Positions 23,116-34,708 of a stretch of DNA of 64,000 nt are shown piece after piece (positions within the stretch are counted from its first letter, which is position 1; every line of letters starts with the position of its first letter). The position numbers and the translations under genes are program-made. The notes below the pieces were generated by a model that was given only the letters and a program-made list of their open reading frames with translations, had not been told where the DNA came from and ran no database searches. Origin of the DNA: Microthyrium microscopicum (Eukaryota > Ascomycota > Dothideomycetes > Microthyriales > Microthyriaceae); assembly GCA_010405405.1 (NCBI GenBank), contig MU004230.1, positions 468,627-532,626 of the forward strand. Direction: 5' to 3'.

Positions 23116-23768
23116 GGAGAATAGTCGGACTACCTTACGGCGAACATAATGCTTGTGTGCTCACCATTAGATTCATATACGAGCTTCTGAATGCAATTTC
23201 AGCGCATGTTTCTTTATTCACATACTCCAAAAAGTGAAAAGTATCTTTGTGGCATTGTACCTGATCGTTGAATCTTGATTGCCTCTCGATACTAACGCCT
23301 TCTCTAATATGATATACTATTCGTGTCAACCAATCCCTACTACTAAGGGCCTTTATCGTGGTTGTCAGCCTTATGGGCCGTTTTTGTGACGCAATAGTGC
23401 AGTTGATGTAGATCAATCACGATTGACATCAGACATCTTACCCCTTTGAGCCGCCAAGCTCGCTCGTTAAACCTCTACATCCACATGGAAAGCTGCTTCC
23501 CCTGTTATCTCGTGAAAGCGACCCGTCTCCCAAGACTCTGGGGCCTGTTCCTCATAATATCATTGGGTTCACTTATCGGCTATCAGGACATTTCCCCACG
23601 TTTTAGTCTTGTCGTGGGATCAATGTCTGGGGATAGGAAAGGCATATATATGGCATTCTAGATCAATGAAAAAGCATTAGTTTAATATTTTACTGAATTG
23701 AAATCCGGTACAATAAATCCACATTACCAACAGCATATCATACCACACATTTTTCAACTATTACAATC
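23116..23768. other. Intergenic
   Basis: About 650 bases with short frames only. The last 120 bases before 23769 are A/C-rich, like a 5' leader. Confidence 0.35.
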
Positions 23769-24078
23769 ATGGATCAAAGTATCTCAAACACCAAGTACTC
23801 AGAAGGAGCCAAGTATGAAGGCGGAGCTGCTGGTGGAGCAGGATTTGGCAACAAGGCGACTGACAGCTTCAGTAAAGAAGGTAATTATCCTGTACCTCTC
23901 CTAACTTCTGTTCCCATATACTAAATCTCGCGCAGATTCACATATCGGAAAGATCATGGAGAAGGTTGGCAATGTCACTCACTCCAAGCACTTGGTGACA
24001 CATGGACAAGAGAGACGGTCTTCGGCAGGACATACTTTTGAAGGGGAAGAAAAGTTGGAGAAACCTACCTCCAACTAA
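23769..24078 (+). CDS. Small hydrophilic protein of unknown function (84 aa)
   Basis: Exons 23769-23880 and 23936-24078 flank a 55-base intron (GTAATT...CGCAG) and give 84 residues. The protein starts MDQSISNTKYSEGAKYEGG, has a Gly/Ala-rich segment, then a predicted helix GKIMEKVGNVTHSKHLVTHG, and ends in charged residues. There is no signal peptide, membrane segment or cysteine. I do not recognise the family. The intron restores one continuous frame with good splice signals and a TAA stop, which is the main argument that the gene is real. Its composition recalls small stress- or conidiation-related fungal proteins, but that is only an impression. Confidence 0.55.
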
Positions 24079-24833
24079 ACACCAATACGTGGAAAGTACC
24101 TGTATTAGTATTGTATTTCGAAAACCTCTTTGTAGGCGAAATTAATGGCTGCAGATGATTGACGACCACAAACATGGGCATGTTGCTCTTTTCGAGGAAA
24201 AATTGCTGTGACGTCAGTCGTAATTTTTGTGATTTCACTTTTTGCGTCGTTGAACAATAACGCGAATTTGGAATGAGGCTCGCAATACCCCGTAATTCTA
24301 CCGAAATCAACATACGCCGCAATCAATATTTCAATATTTCAGATTGTAAGTTAGTGATCTCCGAGGCATCCGAACTTGGGCCTGATACGATTGTACGATT
24401 GACAAGCAACTCAAATACCGCCCTAGCTGAAGCTCCAAAGCAACCCCACTTCATTGGCTGGCAGGAGCTGTTTACCATGCAGTAGACCAATTCCAAATTC
24501 CAAACACCACCTGTTTCTATCACGGAACGATTACTCAGAACTTGTCAACAACCGAATTCATCTCGCCGAGTCCCGCTTCATCATACGAGCTGTCATTTCA
24601 CAATTGAGCCTTGAAATCGAGGAATATAAAGACTAGCTGATCTTCTGCAATCCATACATCACCACTTCCAACCACATCTCTCCACTATCAGCTGTATCAG
24701 CTGCTAGCTCCATCTTCAATCATCACTTCCATAAAGCTCCAAGTCTCCCTGTCCATTTCCCAAGCCTCAAGCTTCTTACAACTCAACAACACCAACCACC
24801 TAAACCATCTTCCACAACCAAAATTCATACACA
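24079..24833. other. Upstream region of the DUF4336-like gene
   Basis: About 750 bases. A TATA-like AATATAAAG lies near 24622, and a C/A/T-rich leader of about 180 bases precedes the ATG at 24834. No further gene is visible. Confidence 0.4.
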
Positions 24834-25729
24834 ATGTCGCCTCTAAGCCCCACCAACCCCGAAGAGGTAATGGTGATTCGCAAAATCAACCAATTCATCA
24901 CAACCCTCTCCCTCCCATTCTACCGCTTCGGCCGCATACGAGTCGGAGGACGTGGCACCCTCGGTAAGACCCTTACTACCAATCCCCTTCATCTCCCACA
25001 TACTAACAAACCCCGTCAGTACGTCTCTCCAGCGGTGGCGTAGCAGTCTTCTCTCCCGTCGCCCTCACCCCCGCCGTCAAACAAGAGCTCGCCTCCATGG
25101 GTGAACTAAAATACATCGCCGCCCTCGACATCGAACACCATATATTCCTCGGTCCCTGGCACGAAGCCTTTCCCAACGCTAAGGTCCTTGGACCAGCTGG
25201 TCTTATCGAAAAACGCACCAAGCAGAATGACGCGGCTGTGCCTTTCTTTAAAGTTTTCGAGCCAAATGGACCTACGAGCGTCGATGCTGACTTTGATGCT
25301 GATTTCGAAGCGGAGTTTGTATATGGGCATATGAATAAAGAATTGGTGTTTCTACATAAGCCGAGCAAGACGCTCATTGAGGCGGATTTGATGTTTAATT
25401 TGCCGGCAACTGAGCAGTTTAGCAAGAGTGGCGAGGCTGCGGATCAGGGGTTCTTGACGAAGCAGTTCATCAAGTTGCAGAATACAAAGGGCGATGCGAC
25501 TGGGCAGAAGAGGACGATCTGGTATGGTACCAGTGCTGGAGATAGGCCGGCGTTCAACAAGAGTGTGGCGAGGGTTGCTGGGTGGGACTTTGATAAGATC
25601 GTGCCTTGTCATGGGGATGTGATTGAGACTGACGCAAAGAGTGTGTTTGAGAGGGTCTTTGGCTGGCATTTGGATGCCTTCAAGAAGGAGACGGCCGCGG
25701 CGGTTCCTGCAGCTACGAAGAGTACTTAG
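24834..25729 (+). CDS. DUF4336-like protein, metallo-hydrolase-like fold
   Basis: Exons 24834-24963 and 25020-25729 join in phase (GTA codon split) to 279 residues. After a short N-terminus the protein reads INQFITTLSLPFYRFGRIRVGGRG, then VRLSSGGVAVFSPVALTPAVKQEL, ALDIEHHIFLGPWHEAFPNAKVLGP, and near the end WDFDKIVPCHGDVIET. This order resembles DUF4336 proteins, which look like degenerate or specialised metallo-beta-lactamase-fold hydrolases. The HxxFLxxWxxxFPxAKVxGP block and the late CHGD are the visible candidate metal or active-site regions. Biochemical function is unknown. The gene converges on MPH1 with 133 bases between stops. Confidence 0.75.
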
Positions 25730-25862
25730 TTTTCTTGAGATTGGAGGATTTGGGAGTACGCTTTTGTTATATGCTTGATACACATTGTGGGATAATTCTT
25801 AATTTTAGCTGGTAATTTTGTAAGTATGTAATATTACGCAATTCATGATATACTGATCATAA

Positions 25863-28800
25863 CTATTCATCATCTTCGTCATCGTCATCCACAACCAGTC
25901 GTCTTCTCTTGAAGACCGGTTGGGTCGGCTGTGTTCCACCATTGCGTTTCCTATGCGTGCTAAGCAGATCCTTGAGATCTGGCAAACTGCTATCCATATC
26001 ATCCATATCACGCACATCTGAGGTAAGCTTCTCTTGACCATCCGAGTCTCCACCGTCTTCATCGTCTGAAAATATATTGTGCAGTTTGCTGAGCCGAGCT
26101 TGAGTACCCATGGGCTGTTTCGTCCGACGGCTGATTCCGAGAGACGATGGCAGCTCGCTATCGCTGCTGTTTTCCATCTCCACCTCAACATCATCGTCAA
26201 CCACAAACTCGTCCATTGAAGAGTCTTCTGAGTCGAGCTGGCCTGGGCGGCTGGTAGGCGGCGGAGTATCTCGAGAACCAAGATCAATGTCCCCGTTGCG
26301 AAATGCGTAGGCTGGATCTGAAGGCGGTGGACTTGATGCATCGGCTTCCATAGCGGATGATACTCGCTGGAGAAGAGAACGGCGGCCTTTCGGTTTTGGA
26401 GCGGTCGTCGTCGTAGGCGTCTTAGCCTTAGTTTTGGCTTTCGCTTTCTGCGCTGGCGCATTGGTCTTGGAGGTTTTGCGAGCAGGGCCTTTGCCTTTGG
26501 ACGTCTGGACAGGTGGCTCAGGAAGACTGAGTTCAACGTCTTCATTAGAGACAACGAAGTCGACTTCCTTAGGATTGAAATCATCCATGTCGAGGTAAGG
26601 TTCATACTGTTCCTCGACAAACTCATCGAACCTAGAAATGCGATCCATCGTGGCCACATATGATTTCGTCGTCCTACTATGGCTGACGAACTCAGTCTTC
26701 GTGAGCTCTCTCTGATGTCCTGGGTATTTGTTCAGCTCTGGTGCAGACACAAATATATTATCTGAAACAGTATTCAAATAGCGATTCTCAAAGTCAATGG
26801 TTTGCATCTCGTTCAGCACGATGGTGTCGAGGTACGGGTTTGGTTCCGGCTCATCCTCGATAGTGGTAGTTGATTTCTTGGAAGATTTTCTGCTCACTGT
26901 AGAGTTATTGCTTTGTTTGCGACCACCAGCAAGTGCTCCTGCAGTGACAAACCCCGTTACCACTCCGTCCGGCATATGGAATTTCTTCTTCGTCTTGGAT
27001 TTACGTCCTCGTGTTACTTTAGGTAGCTCTCCAGAATTATGCTGACTGTTCTCTATAGGAATCTCAACTTCTCTTCGATCGACCTCCGGTTGTATCTCGC
27101 GAGGAAGTATTCGTCGAGACCGATCTTCGTGAAACATGAATTTGTCGCCATTAGCGATTTCCTTCTGCATTTGTTGATAAGAATCCTTGGCTTTCCCCCA
27201 GTCATTAACTTCTTTTCCTTCCATCTGCAACAGTACAACTCGTCCGGCCCGTTTTCGACCAGTTCGACCCATTCGTTGCAGCATTCGGAGGGGAGATGCC
27301 TTGGAATCGTAACAAACGATCAAGTCTACTTCTCCAATATCTAGACCTTCTTCTCCAATGGAAGTAGCAATGAGGACATTGTATATACCCTTCTTGAACT
27401 GATCGATAACTTCCAGTTGCCGCTTCTGGGACATTCCTTTGGAGTTCTTGCTAGTTGCTTGTCCGACAAAAACATGAGGTTTGATGAGTCCGCTGCTGCT
27501 GGCAAGACATTTCGATATCTCTTCTGCCGAGTCTCGAAATGAGGAAAACACCATGATACGTGTGTCTATTGTGGCGCCTGAATTTCCGCGGTTGGCCTGT
27601 TGCGAGTCTAGTAGATGATTGAGAATAACTTGGCGTAGATAATTCAGTTTTGGGTGTCCAATAAATTCTGTATCGCTGGTCCAGGTTTTCAGGAAATCCA
27701 TCATTTTCTTGAATGATTCACTCTTTACCAGCATATCTCTCCATTTAGCTTTCTTCTTATCGTCGCCTTCACTCTTGTTTTGGACATCTTGCCAGCTATG
27801 ATATGCTGCAGCCATCCCATGATATTTAAGTAGGTCCATGCCGTGTGCGACTGCTGCTAGACACGAGAATATGGACATGACCTTTCCCTTGAGTCCAAAG
27901 TGAGCGGTTCGGCCTGCAGGCGAAGACATCCAGGTTTGTAATGCTTTGGTACAGCCATATGGTGTCAAGGCTATCGGATCCCCGGAGTACATTGGATTGA
28001 TTCCTGCTACTTCCTTCAACAACGGCTTGACGGCCTGTGAGTAAAGATCCATCAGCTCTCTCATTTCCTCGGAATACGAGAATACTTCTTTTTGGAGATC
28101 TCGTTCGTGTACGTATTCGCGAATATCAATGGACTGATCTGTTCGAATTTCCACCCGAGATATGTCAAGACCATTGATGACTTCTTGAACTGATTCCACA
28201 TCTCCACCAGGAGTAGCAGTAAGAGCCAGAACGCGAAAACTTTGGTTGAAACGTCGAATAAATTTGACGACTTCCACGTAGGAATAGCTTCCTTTGGCTC
28301 GATGAGCCTCATCAACAACGAGAAGGACAATTTTCTTGGGATCGGCAATGCCTTTCGAGAGATCGGCCTGGAGGGTTTGAGGAGTCATGAAAAAGACTCG
28401 TTTCTTTTCCCATTCTTCCTCTCTGGCAGCAGGAGACACCTCCCCTGTAAGAACCGTTGTCTGAGAGTATGGTATTCCAGCAATATGAAAGCACGCGTCG
28501 ATCTGTTGTGCAACTAATGGCTTTGTAGGTGCAACGAAAACGATCTGCGAGTCTTGCGTCCAACGATACCAGTTCAGCATAATTGTGGCTGCAATGAATG
28601 TCTTTCCAAGACCGGTAGGAAGCGCAACCAGAGTGTTGTGAAACAATCCTCTTTGCACGATATTGAATTGATAGTCTCGGATCTTGCCCAAATTAGTCGG
28701 GTATACCCAAGTTTTCGCAGCTTCCAGATTAAGTTTATGATGAGTTGGTGGTTCTGCTTTGTTCGCCATTGGCCAATTGCGTCTCTGCGCAGTTGGTTCT

Positions 28801-29306
28801 GTTGCATCTGGCAAGCCTTCTCTACTAAATAGAGTGGTCTGTCGCAGGCCGTTGACTGGCGCTCTCAAAGCCGGCCGAGGAGCCATTATAATATGCATGG
28901 CAGTCTCGCGGTGTGGCGCCTGATGCGGAGAAGAAGTTCGAAAAACGTCTGAGGGTATATCGTCTATTTCCCCTTCGAAATCATACGGATCTCGCTCCTC
29001 CGAATCCGCCTTTCCTCCATTGGCTTCCAGTAAGGCCTCGTCATTGTCCGAGCTATTAGTTCGTAATTGATCTTCCGATGGACCAACGCGGGGACAGGAT
29101 GCCGTGGCTTTAAGTAGGTTCGCGGGATTATCATCTCGAGTATGTGACCTCGCGGGCTTGACAGGTCCGTTCAGACGGGGCCGCTTTGTTGGTCTGGGAG
29201 ATCGTTCAAAGTCGTCAGCATTGGTGGTTAGCCGCTCCTCGATCTGAGTGGCGGCCTGGATAAAAATGTCATCGTCGATATCGTCATCGCCAAAATCGTC
29301 AGACAT
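25863..29306 (-). CDS. mph1: ATP-dependent DNA helicase Mph1 (FANCM family)
   Basis: Intronless 1,147-residue frame. It begins with an acidic segment (DDFGDDDIDDDIF). The SF2 helicase core follows: LPTGLGKTFIAATIMLNWYRW (motif I, about residue 235), DEAH box (VVDEAHRAKG, about 329), LTATPGG, and the second RecA domain with ATSIGEEGLDIGEVDLIVCYD and QRMGRTGRKRAGRVV. The C-terminal 400 residues are acidic and disordered with Lys/Ala-rich parts. Mph1 unwinds D-loops and reverses stalled forks in error-free repair, and is the fungal member of the FANCM family. A hAT transposon lies 90 bases upstream of the start codon, so the gene now has a very short native leader. Confidence 0.96.
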   Translation of the reverse strand: MSDDFGDDDIDDDIFIQAATQIEERLTTNADDFERSPRPTKRPRLNGPVKPARSHTRDDNPANLLKATASCPRVGPSEDQLRTNSSDNDEALLEANGGKADSEERDPYDFEGEIDDIPSDVFRTSSPHQAPHRETAMHIIMAPRPALRAPVNGLRQTTLFSREGLPDATEPTAQRRNWPMANKAEPPTHHKLNLEAAKTWVYPTNLGKIRDYQFNIVQRGLFHNTLVALPTGLGKTFIAATIMLNWYRWTQDSQIVFVAPTKPLVAQQIDACFHIAGIPYSQTTVLTGEVSPAAREEEWEKKRVFFMTPQTLQADLSKGIADPKKIVLLVVDEAHRAKGSYSYVEVVKFIRRFNQSFRVLALTATPGGDVESVQEVINGLDISRVEIRTDQSIDIREYVHERDLQKEVFSYSEEMRELMDLYSQAVKPLLKEVAGINPMYSGDPIALTPYGCTKALQTWMSSPAGRTAHFGLKGKVMSIFSCLAAVAHGMDLLKYHGMAAAYHSWQDVQNKSEGDDKKKAKWRDMLVKSESFKKMMDFLKTWTSDTEFIGHPKLNYLRQVILNHLLDSQQANRGNSGATIDTRIMVFSSFRDSAEEISKCLASSSGLIKPHVFVGQATSKNSKGMSQKRQLEVIDQFKKGIYNVLIATSIGEEGLDIGEVDLIVCYDSKASPLRMLQRMGRTGRKRAGRVVLLQMEGKEVNDWGKAKDSYQQMQKEIANGDKFMFHEDRSRRILPREIQPEVDRREVEIPIENSQHNSGELPKVTRGRKSKTKKKFHMPDGVVTGFVTAGALAGGRKQSNNSTVSRKSSKKSTTTIEDEPEPNPYLDTIVLNEMQTIDFENRYLNTVSDNIFVSAPELNKYPGHQRELTKTEFVSHSRTTKSYVATMDRISRFDEFVEEQYEPYLDMDDFNPKEVDFVVSNEDVELSLPEPPVQTSKGKGPARKTSKTNAPAQKAKAKTKAKTPTTTTAPKPKGRRSLLQRVSSAMEADASSPPPSDPAYAFRNGDIDLGSRDTPPPTSRPGQLDSEDSSMDEFVVDDDVEVEMENSSDSELPSSLGISRRTKQPMGTQARLSKLHNIFSDDEDGGDSDGQEKLTSDVRDMDDMDSSLPDLKDLLSTHRKRNGGTQPTQPVFKRRRLVVDDDDEDDE

Positions 29307-29388
29307 GGCAATTTTGTCCCGAAAGTCGAGTTTGAGGATGTTGGCGAGTGGTGATGTTTTTATCCAAGCTACAGTAAGTTTGGAGTTG

Positions 29389-32300
29389 GCGACGTGTAGT
29401 GTTGTAATGAATAGCTGAATAATCCAATTCTGAATACGCCACTATTCTAAATAACGCCTTAGCATATTCTAAATACGTAGTGTAAATATATTTATAAATA
29501 TTATAATAGAAATATATAATTAATTATATTACTTAGCTAAAAAACGATAGAAATTAGTAGCTAGTTCTTTAATTAACTATCTACTATAGAATAAAGAAGC
29601 CTAAATAGCTAAGTAGCTTAAAAACTAAGCGGCTAATTAGCTAATAATTAAATATATAGAGCATTATTATTATTAGAAAAAGTAAAAAGATTAGAGTATG
29701 TAATAGTAGCTAAGTAGTAGTTAGCTATATAGTTATTAGCTATAAAAGTAATTTATTCCTAAACTTACTTACTAAATAGAATAGAACGAACCTAATCGTC
29801 TAATTAGCTAGTAAACTTATAGGCTATAGCCTTATCTTACTAAATATAATAGTAGTATATATTATCTTAGTAGCTAATAAGGACCTTATATTTAATAAAG
29901 CATTAATTATAGACTATTATAGAATAGATATAGTCTAATTCCTATAATATATTAGAAATTATTAGCTAAGGAGTAAATAAGATAAATAAATTAAACTTCT
30001 TAGCTAAAGATAGTAATAAGAAGGCCCTTAATATAAGAAGGACGCTAACTAAAGATATCTTATAGTCTAATAAAGCTAACTTAGATAAAGATATTCTAAT
30101 AAGGAATATTAGTAAACTAGCGTAAAATAGCTTAGATAGTTAGCTAAGCAGCTAATTAGCTAAATTAAAGTATATATTTATTAACTAACTTATATTAGTT
30201 AAGTAATAAGTATAATTTAAGAAAGCGCGCTAAATATTATCTTAGTTAAATTAGAGACGTTTAGTTAGTTATTAATAGTAACTAATAATAATAGTCTAAG
30301 TAGTATTAGTTAAGAAGTTAAGTTAGCTATAGTTAGTAATAATAGATAATAAAGAATTAGTTAAGTAACGTTAAGTAGCCGCGTAGATAAGGGTATAAGA
30401 AAGAACATTAAAAGGGTCTATAATAGTAGTTAATCTTTTATAGAGAGCCATATAGACAATTAAATAAGAGAAGTTAAAGTTATAGAATAAAAGGAGATAA
30501 AGCATTTTAGAATTTCTAAAAAGTTAAGGATTAGTAGGGTTAAATACTTAGACTATATTTCTTAGTAAAACTTAAATAATATTTAGCTAAAACTTATAAT
30601 ACTAAAATAACCTATCTTTTAATTATTCTATAAACGATTAGCTACTTATCTACTCTATAAATTCTACTCTTATTATTTACTTATCTAATAAGCTTAAAGA
30701 TAAAGCGTAACTTAAGCTCCTTAGCTAAATAGCTAATCCTAAAGCGTAAGTAATAATCGCATCGTGCTTACGTTAATTATTTAATTAGCTATTATTATGT
30801 TTACTTTCTCGTATTAGCTAATATTATTATTAATATTTACTACGCTAATATTATAATCTTAGATAATTAACTCTCTATAGATAAAAATTAAGAGACTTAA
30901 GATATTAAATATATTAGCTAATAAGCTAACGTAGTTAAGATGCGCTAGTTTAATAAACTTTCTTAGAAAGAGTTTAATAGCTAGTTTAGTACCTAAGAGT
31001 TACTTAACTTAGCCGCTTAGCTAACTTAAGAAGAAGAAGAAGAGATTAATTCTATAGATAATAAAGATAATAATTATAATAATAACAATAGTAACTAGTT
31101 AGCTAATTAGCTAATAGAGGAGGACCTTATATTTATTTAAGTATACTTAAATAATAACTTATTAGCTAAGGAGCTTATTAAGGACGATAATAAAGAAAAG
31201 ATAAGCAATAAAGATTTTATTATAGGCTTAAATAATAAAAAGGAAAAGGATATAAAAGAGGAAGAGGGTAATAGTAATAATAAGAAGGATCTCTAGTTAT
31301 TGTTAGCTAATAATAATAAGCAGTTTAAAATAATAGATATTAAGTTAGGTAACTTAGTATAGCTAGTATTAGCTAAAGATTATTCTATAATAAATTTAGA
31401 ATAATAACTCTTTTAAAATTCTTTTTATTCTAAACTACTTAGCTTATTTAATTATCTAATCGTAGCTTTTTATAAGATTACTTAACTTATAAAACCTTAT
31501 CTTTAAAATAATTTTACTAATATTCTTATTCTTATATAAAACGTTAATATACTTTAAGCTAAGGTATATATTCTTTCTTAACTTAATATTTATTCTTATT
31601 TTTAATCTATAAATAAAAGTCTTTATCCTACTATTAAACTAGACTTAAAAAGAAAGGATTCTCTATTAGCTAACTACTATTATCTTCTATAATCTTTCTA
31701 ATCTTATAAAAGAACTTTTAGGCTTTCTCTTTATTATTTAAAATATAAAGAAGTATTATCTAAAGATACTCTTTATATTCTTAACTCTAATTACTAAGCT
31801 ATTCTAAATTATTATTATATAGTAGCTTTAGCTAAAGTAATAGCTAAGTTTATAAAAGAAGAGGGCTCTTAAATTATATAAGGGTAGAAGTAATAAGTTA
31901 ATCTTCTTTACGTAGTTTTATAAAAGGTATTATTATAACTTATAAATAATAGATTTTTAGCTAATTAGTAGAATAAAAGCTATAGCCTAGTAAAGATATT
32001 AGTTCTCTTTATTATTTAGTTATATAGAAATATACTTAATAAAGCTATATCCTTCGTATAAGTATAAACTAGCTTAATCTATTTAAGATTTAGTAGATAA
32101 TAAAGTAGGTAATAAATATAAAGACTACTAAAAAGCTTATTATAGTTTTGCTTAAGGGTAAGTAGTATTATATAAGGATAAGGATTTGCTTATAACTTAA
32201 TAGTAGGAACTCTAGAAAATATTATTAGCTAAGAAGTAGAATAAATAAAGGAAAGTTATATTTATTATAAGATCTAAAGGTTAAAGATTAAGAGAATATA

Positions 32301-34686
32301 ATTTTATACTAAGGAAATAAAGCTATAAATATAGCTACTATAGCCTTATATCTTAGCCTTATACTTATTCTCTTTCTTAGCTAATCGTCTAGCTATCTTT
32401 TATTAATACTAATATTTTAATCCTTCTAAAGCTTTAATAATATCTTTTATAAGTCTAGCTCTACTTTAAGTAATTATTTAATAAGATATTAAGAATACTT
32501 ACTTTAGTTTTGTACTTATAGTAGGAATTATAAATAAGCTAATTATAAGCTTTGAAAGTATTAGCTATTATATTTAAATATAATTTTATAGCTACTATTA
32601 TAATATAGTAGTTAGTAACTTACTAAATTCTGCTATAGGTAGCTCTTTAAGATATATATTTAACTTATTATTAGTTAATATTATTAAAAAACTAGATCCT
32701 AAGAATGCTTAGTTTTAATCTATTATAGTTTGCTTTCCTTATTTCCTCTTCTCTATATAACGAAGCGCTTATTTAAAAATTATTATTATTTAAGTACTTA
32801 GACTAATATCTTTCTTCTATTTAGTCTAGATTAGCTAAATCTTCTTAACTTATATATTTATAGATTAGCGTTAAAACCTACTAAGATTTTAAAGATAAGT
32901 CGTTTAATATCCTAAATAGAGAAGAGTTATAAAAATATAAAGAGGATATATCTAAATAATATTTTACTACTTATTCTATATATCTATATAAGTATTAATA
33001 CGCTATAATATATCCTTTTTATAAATAGTAAGTTATTTCTAATAAAGTTAGATTATATAATTAGCTAATAATAAGAAGTAAAAATAAACCTTTTTAGATA
33101 TATGCTTATTCTTCTAAGTATTAATTAATATCTTTAAAGCTTATAAAGAGGGAATTATAATTAAGATATTATAATTATAGCCTTTATTTTAAAGTATAAG
33201 TTCTTAAAAGATCTCTAAGAATTTTAGAATAATTTAAAGAAAGTCTTATTTATTAAGATTAAGCTAGTTATTTAATAAGTCTAGCTATTTCTTAATATAA
33301 AAATTAATACTAGATTTTAATCATAAAGCATAGAAGATTATAAGATACTAGCTATTTTATCTTATTTAATTACTTAAAGGAATTATTCTACTAGTATTCT
33401 TAATAAATATTTTCTATCTCTTAGATAAGGCTTAAATATAAATAATAATATTATAAACCTTCTCTATAATACTTATAGATTAGAATTATTCTACTTATAT
33501 TTAAAGTATTTTAAGGATTAGTTCTTTATAATCTAAAGAAGTATCTTATTTATTATATATAGCTAGTTCCTCTACTATTATTCTAGTAAATAAGAAACCT
33601 TCTATAATTAGATTTAAGATATACCTAAAATATCTTATATGTTAAACTATAAGATTCTAAGCAATAGGGATTAGCTAAGTAGCTAACTAAGTATAAACTA
33701 TTATATAAAGAGTATTATTAGTAATAGTATTATCTTCTATAATATAGCCTAGTTAAGAGGAAATCTAATAAGTGTCTAAGATTAGCTAAAGAGCTATAAA
33801 TTAATTTTAACTACTATAGCTAGCAATATATTAAAGACTTAATAAAGCTTATTCTTAATAGTTTTTTTAGACAAAGTAAGCTATAATACTAAGAAGTAGA
33901 TAATTATTTAGTAATGTCTAAATATCTAAAGTAAGATATATAAAAAATTAACTTTAGTATAAAGCTTTAGTTATTTTAGCTTAAGCTAGTAGCTATTATA
34001 AAATAATATATAATTAGAAGGTTTAGTGATACCTAGGAAGGAACTCTATTATTTTTGGATTTAAAAGAATTAGAAGATATTAAAATTTTAGAGATTTAAT
34101 AATAGAAATTAGTAGAGAATATTAAATAATAAATTAATAAATTACTTCTTAAATAATGTCTTTATTAAGCTTAGGCGGCTAAGATCTAATTATTTCTTAT
34201 TACTATTATTAGATAATCGTTAGTATAATATTTATATTAATCTAATAAGCTAACTTAAGATATAGTTAAAGATTTATAGTAATAAAATAAGAGTAACTAT
34301 AATTTAGAGCTTTATAATATTATAATCTATAATCTCCCCTTAGAGTCTTTACTAGTTTATTAGAATTTATATATTAGAAGTATATAATAAAGTTCCTTAT
34401 TTAATCTTAAGTAGCTTCTTTATCTTAGATTAAAAGATTAGAAAAAGAGATATTACTAAGGTCTATTTTGACTTTAAAGAGGGTCTTATATATAATAAAA
34501 GTAATAATATTTAAGTAAGTAGTATAGGCTAATTAGCTAATAGAGAGTATTAAAACTATATAGATAATTTATTAGCGTATTTACTACTAATATTTATTAG
34601 TATTTAGAATACGCTACTATTTAGCGCTATTCCCTATTCATTTATATTCAGAATACTATTCAATTCATTACAACACTGGCGACGTG
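29389..34686. mobile_element. RIP-degraded hAT-superfamily DNA transposon
   Basis: An AT-rich block with readable ends. The element spans 29397-34678 (5,282 bp). Its termini are inverted: TAGTGTTGTAATGAAT at the left, and the right end reads CAGTGTTGTAATGAAT on the opposite strand, 15 of 16 identical. The one difference is CA to TA. The 8-bp sequence GCGACGTG occurs directly outside both ends (29389-29396, 34679-34686). An 8-bp duplication with CAGTG-type termini is diagnostic of hAT. Subterminal motifs TATTCTAAATACG (29465-29477, a variant at 29443-29456, inverted at 34599-34614) may be old transposase-binding sites. The interior is saturated with TAG and TAA in all frames and has no usable transposase frame; a purine-rich stretch near 31020-31320 hints that the plus strand was coding. 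Nested elements inside cannot be excluded. Confidence 0.87.
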
Positions 34687-34708
34687 ACGCGCTGGAGACA
34701 GGCGCGTC
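34686..34708. promoter_or_regulatory. Inverted GACGCGC/GCGCGTC pair, candidate MBF/E2F-like site
   Basis: GACGCGC (34686-34692) and GCGCGTC (34702-34708) form an inverted repeat with a 9-base spacer, next to the right target duplication of the hAT element. ACGCG cores are bound by MBF/E2F-like factors that time G1/S expression of replication and repair genes. Before the insertion this site would have lain about 90-120 bases upstream of the MPH1 ATG. The role is inferred. Confidence 0.4.

Noticed and set aside
25805-26659. 284-codon minus frame overlapping the MPH1 C-terminus
   Set aside because: A shifted frame over the low-complexity acidic/basic tail of Mph1; Arg- and Leu-rich shadow.
29500-34560. 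Dense TTAGCTAA-like words that look like a repeat array
   Set aside because: They are irregularly spaced and explained by C-to-T mutation leaving only CpT and ApG; not a satellite, CRISPR-like or regulatory array.
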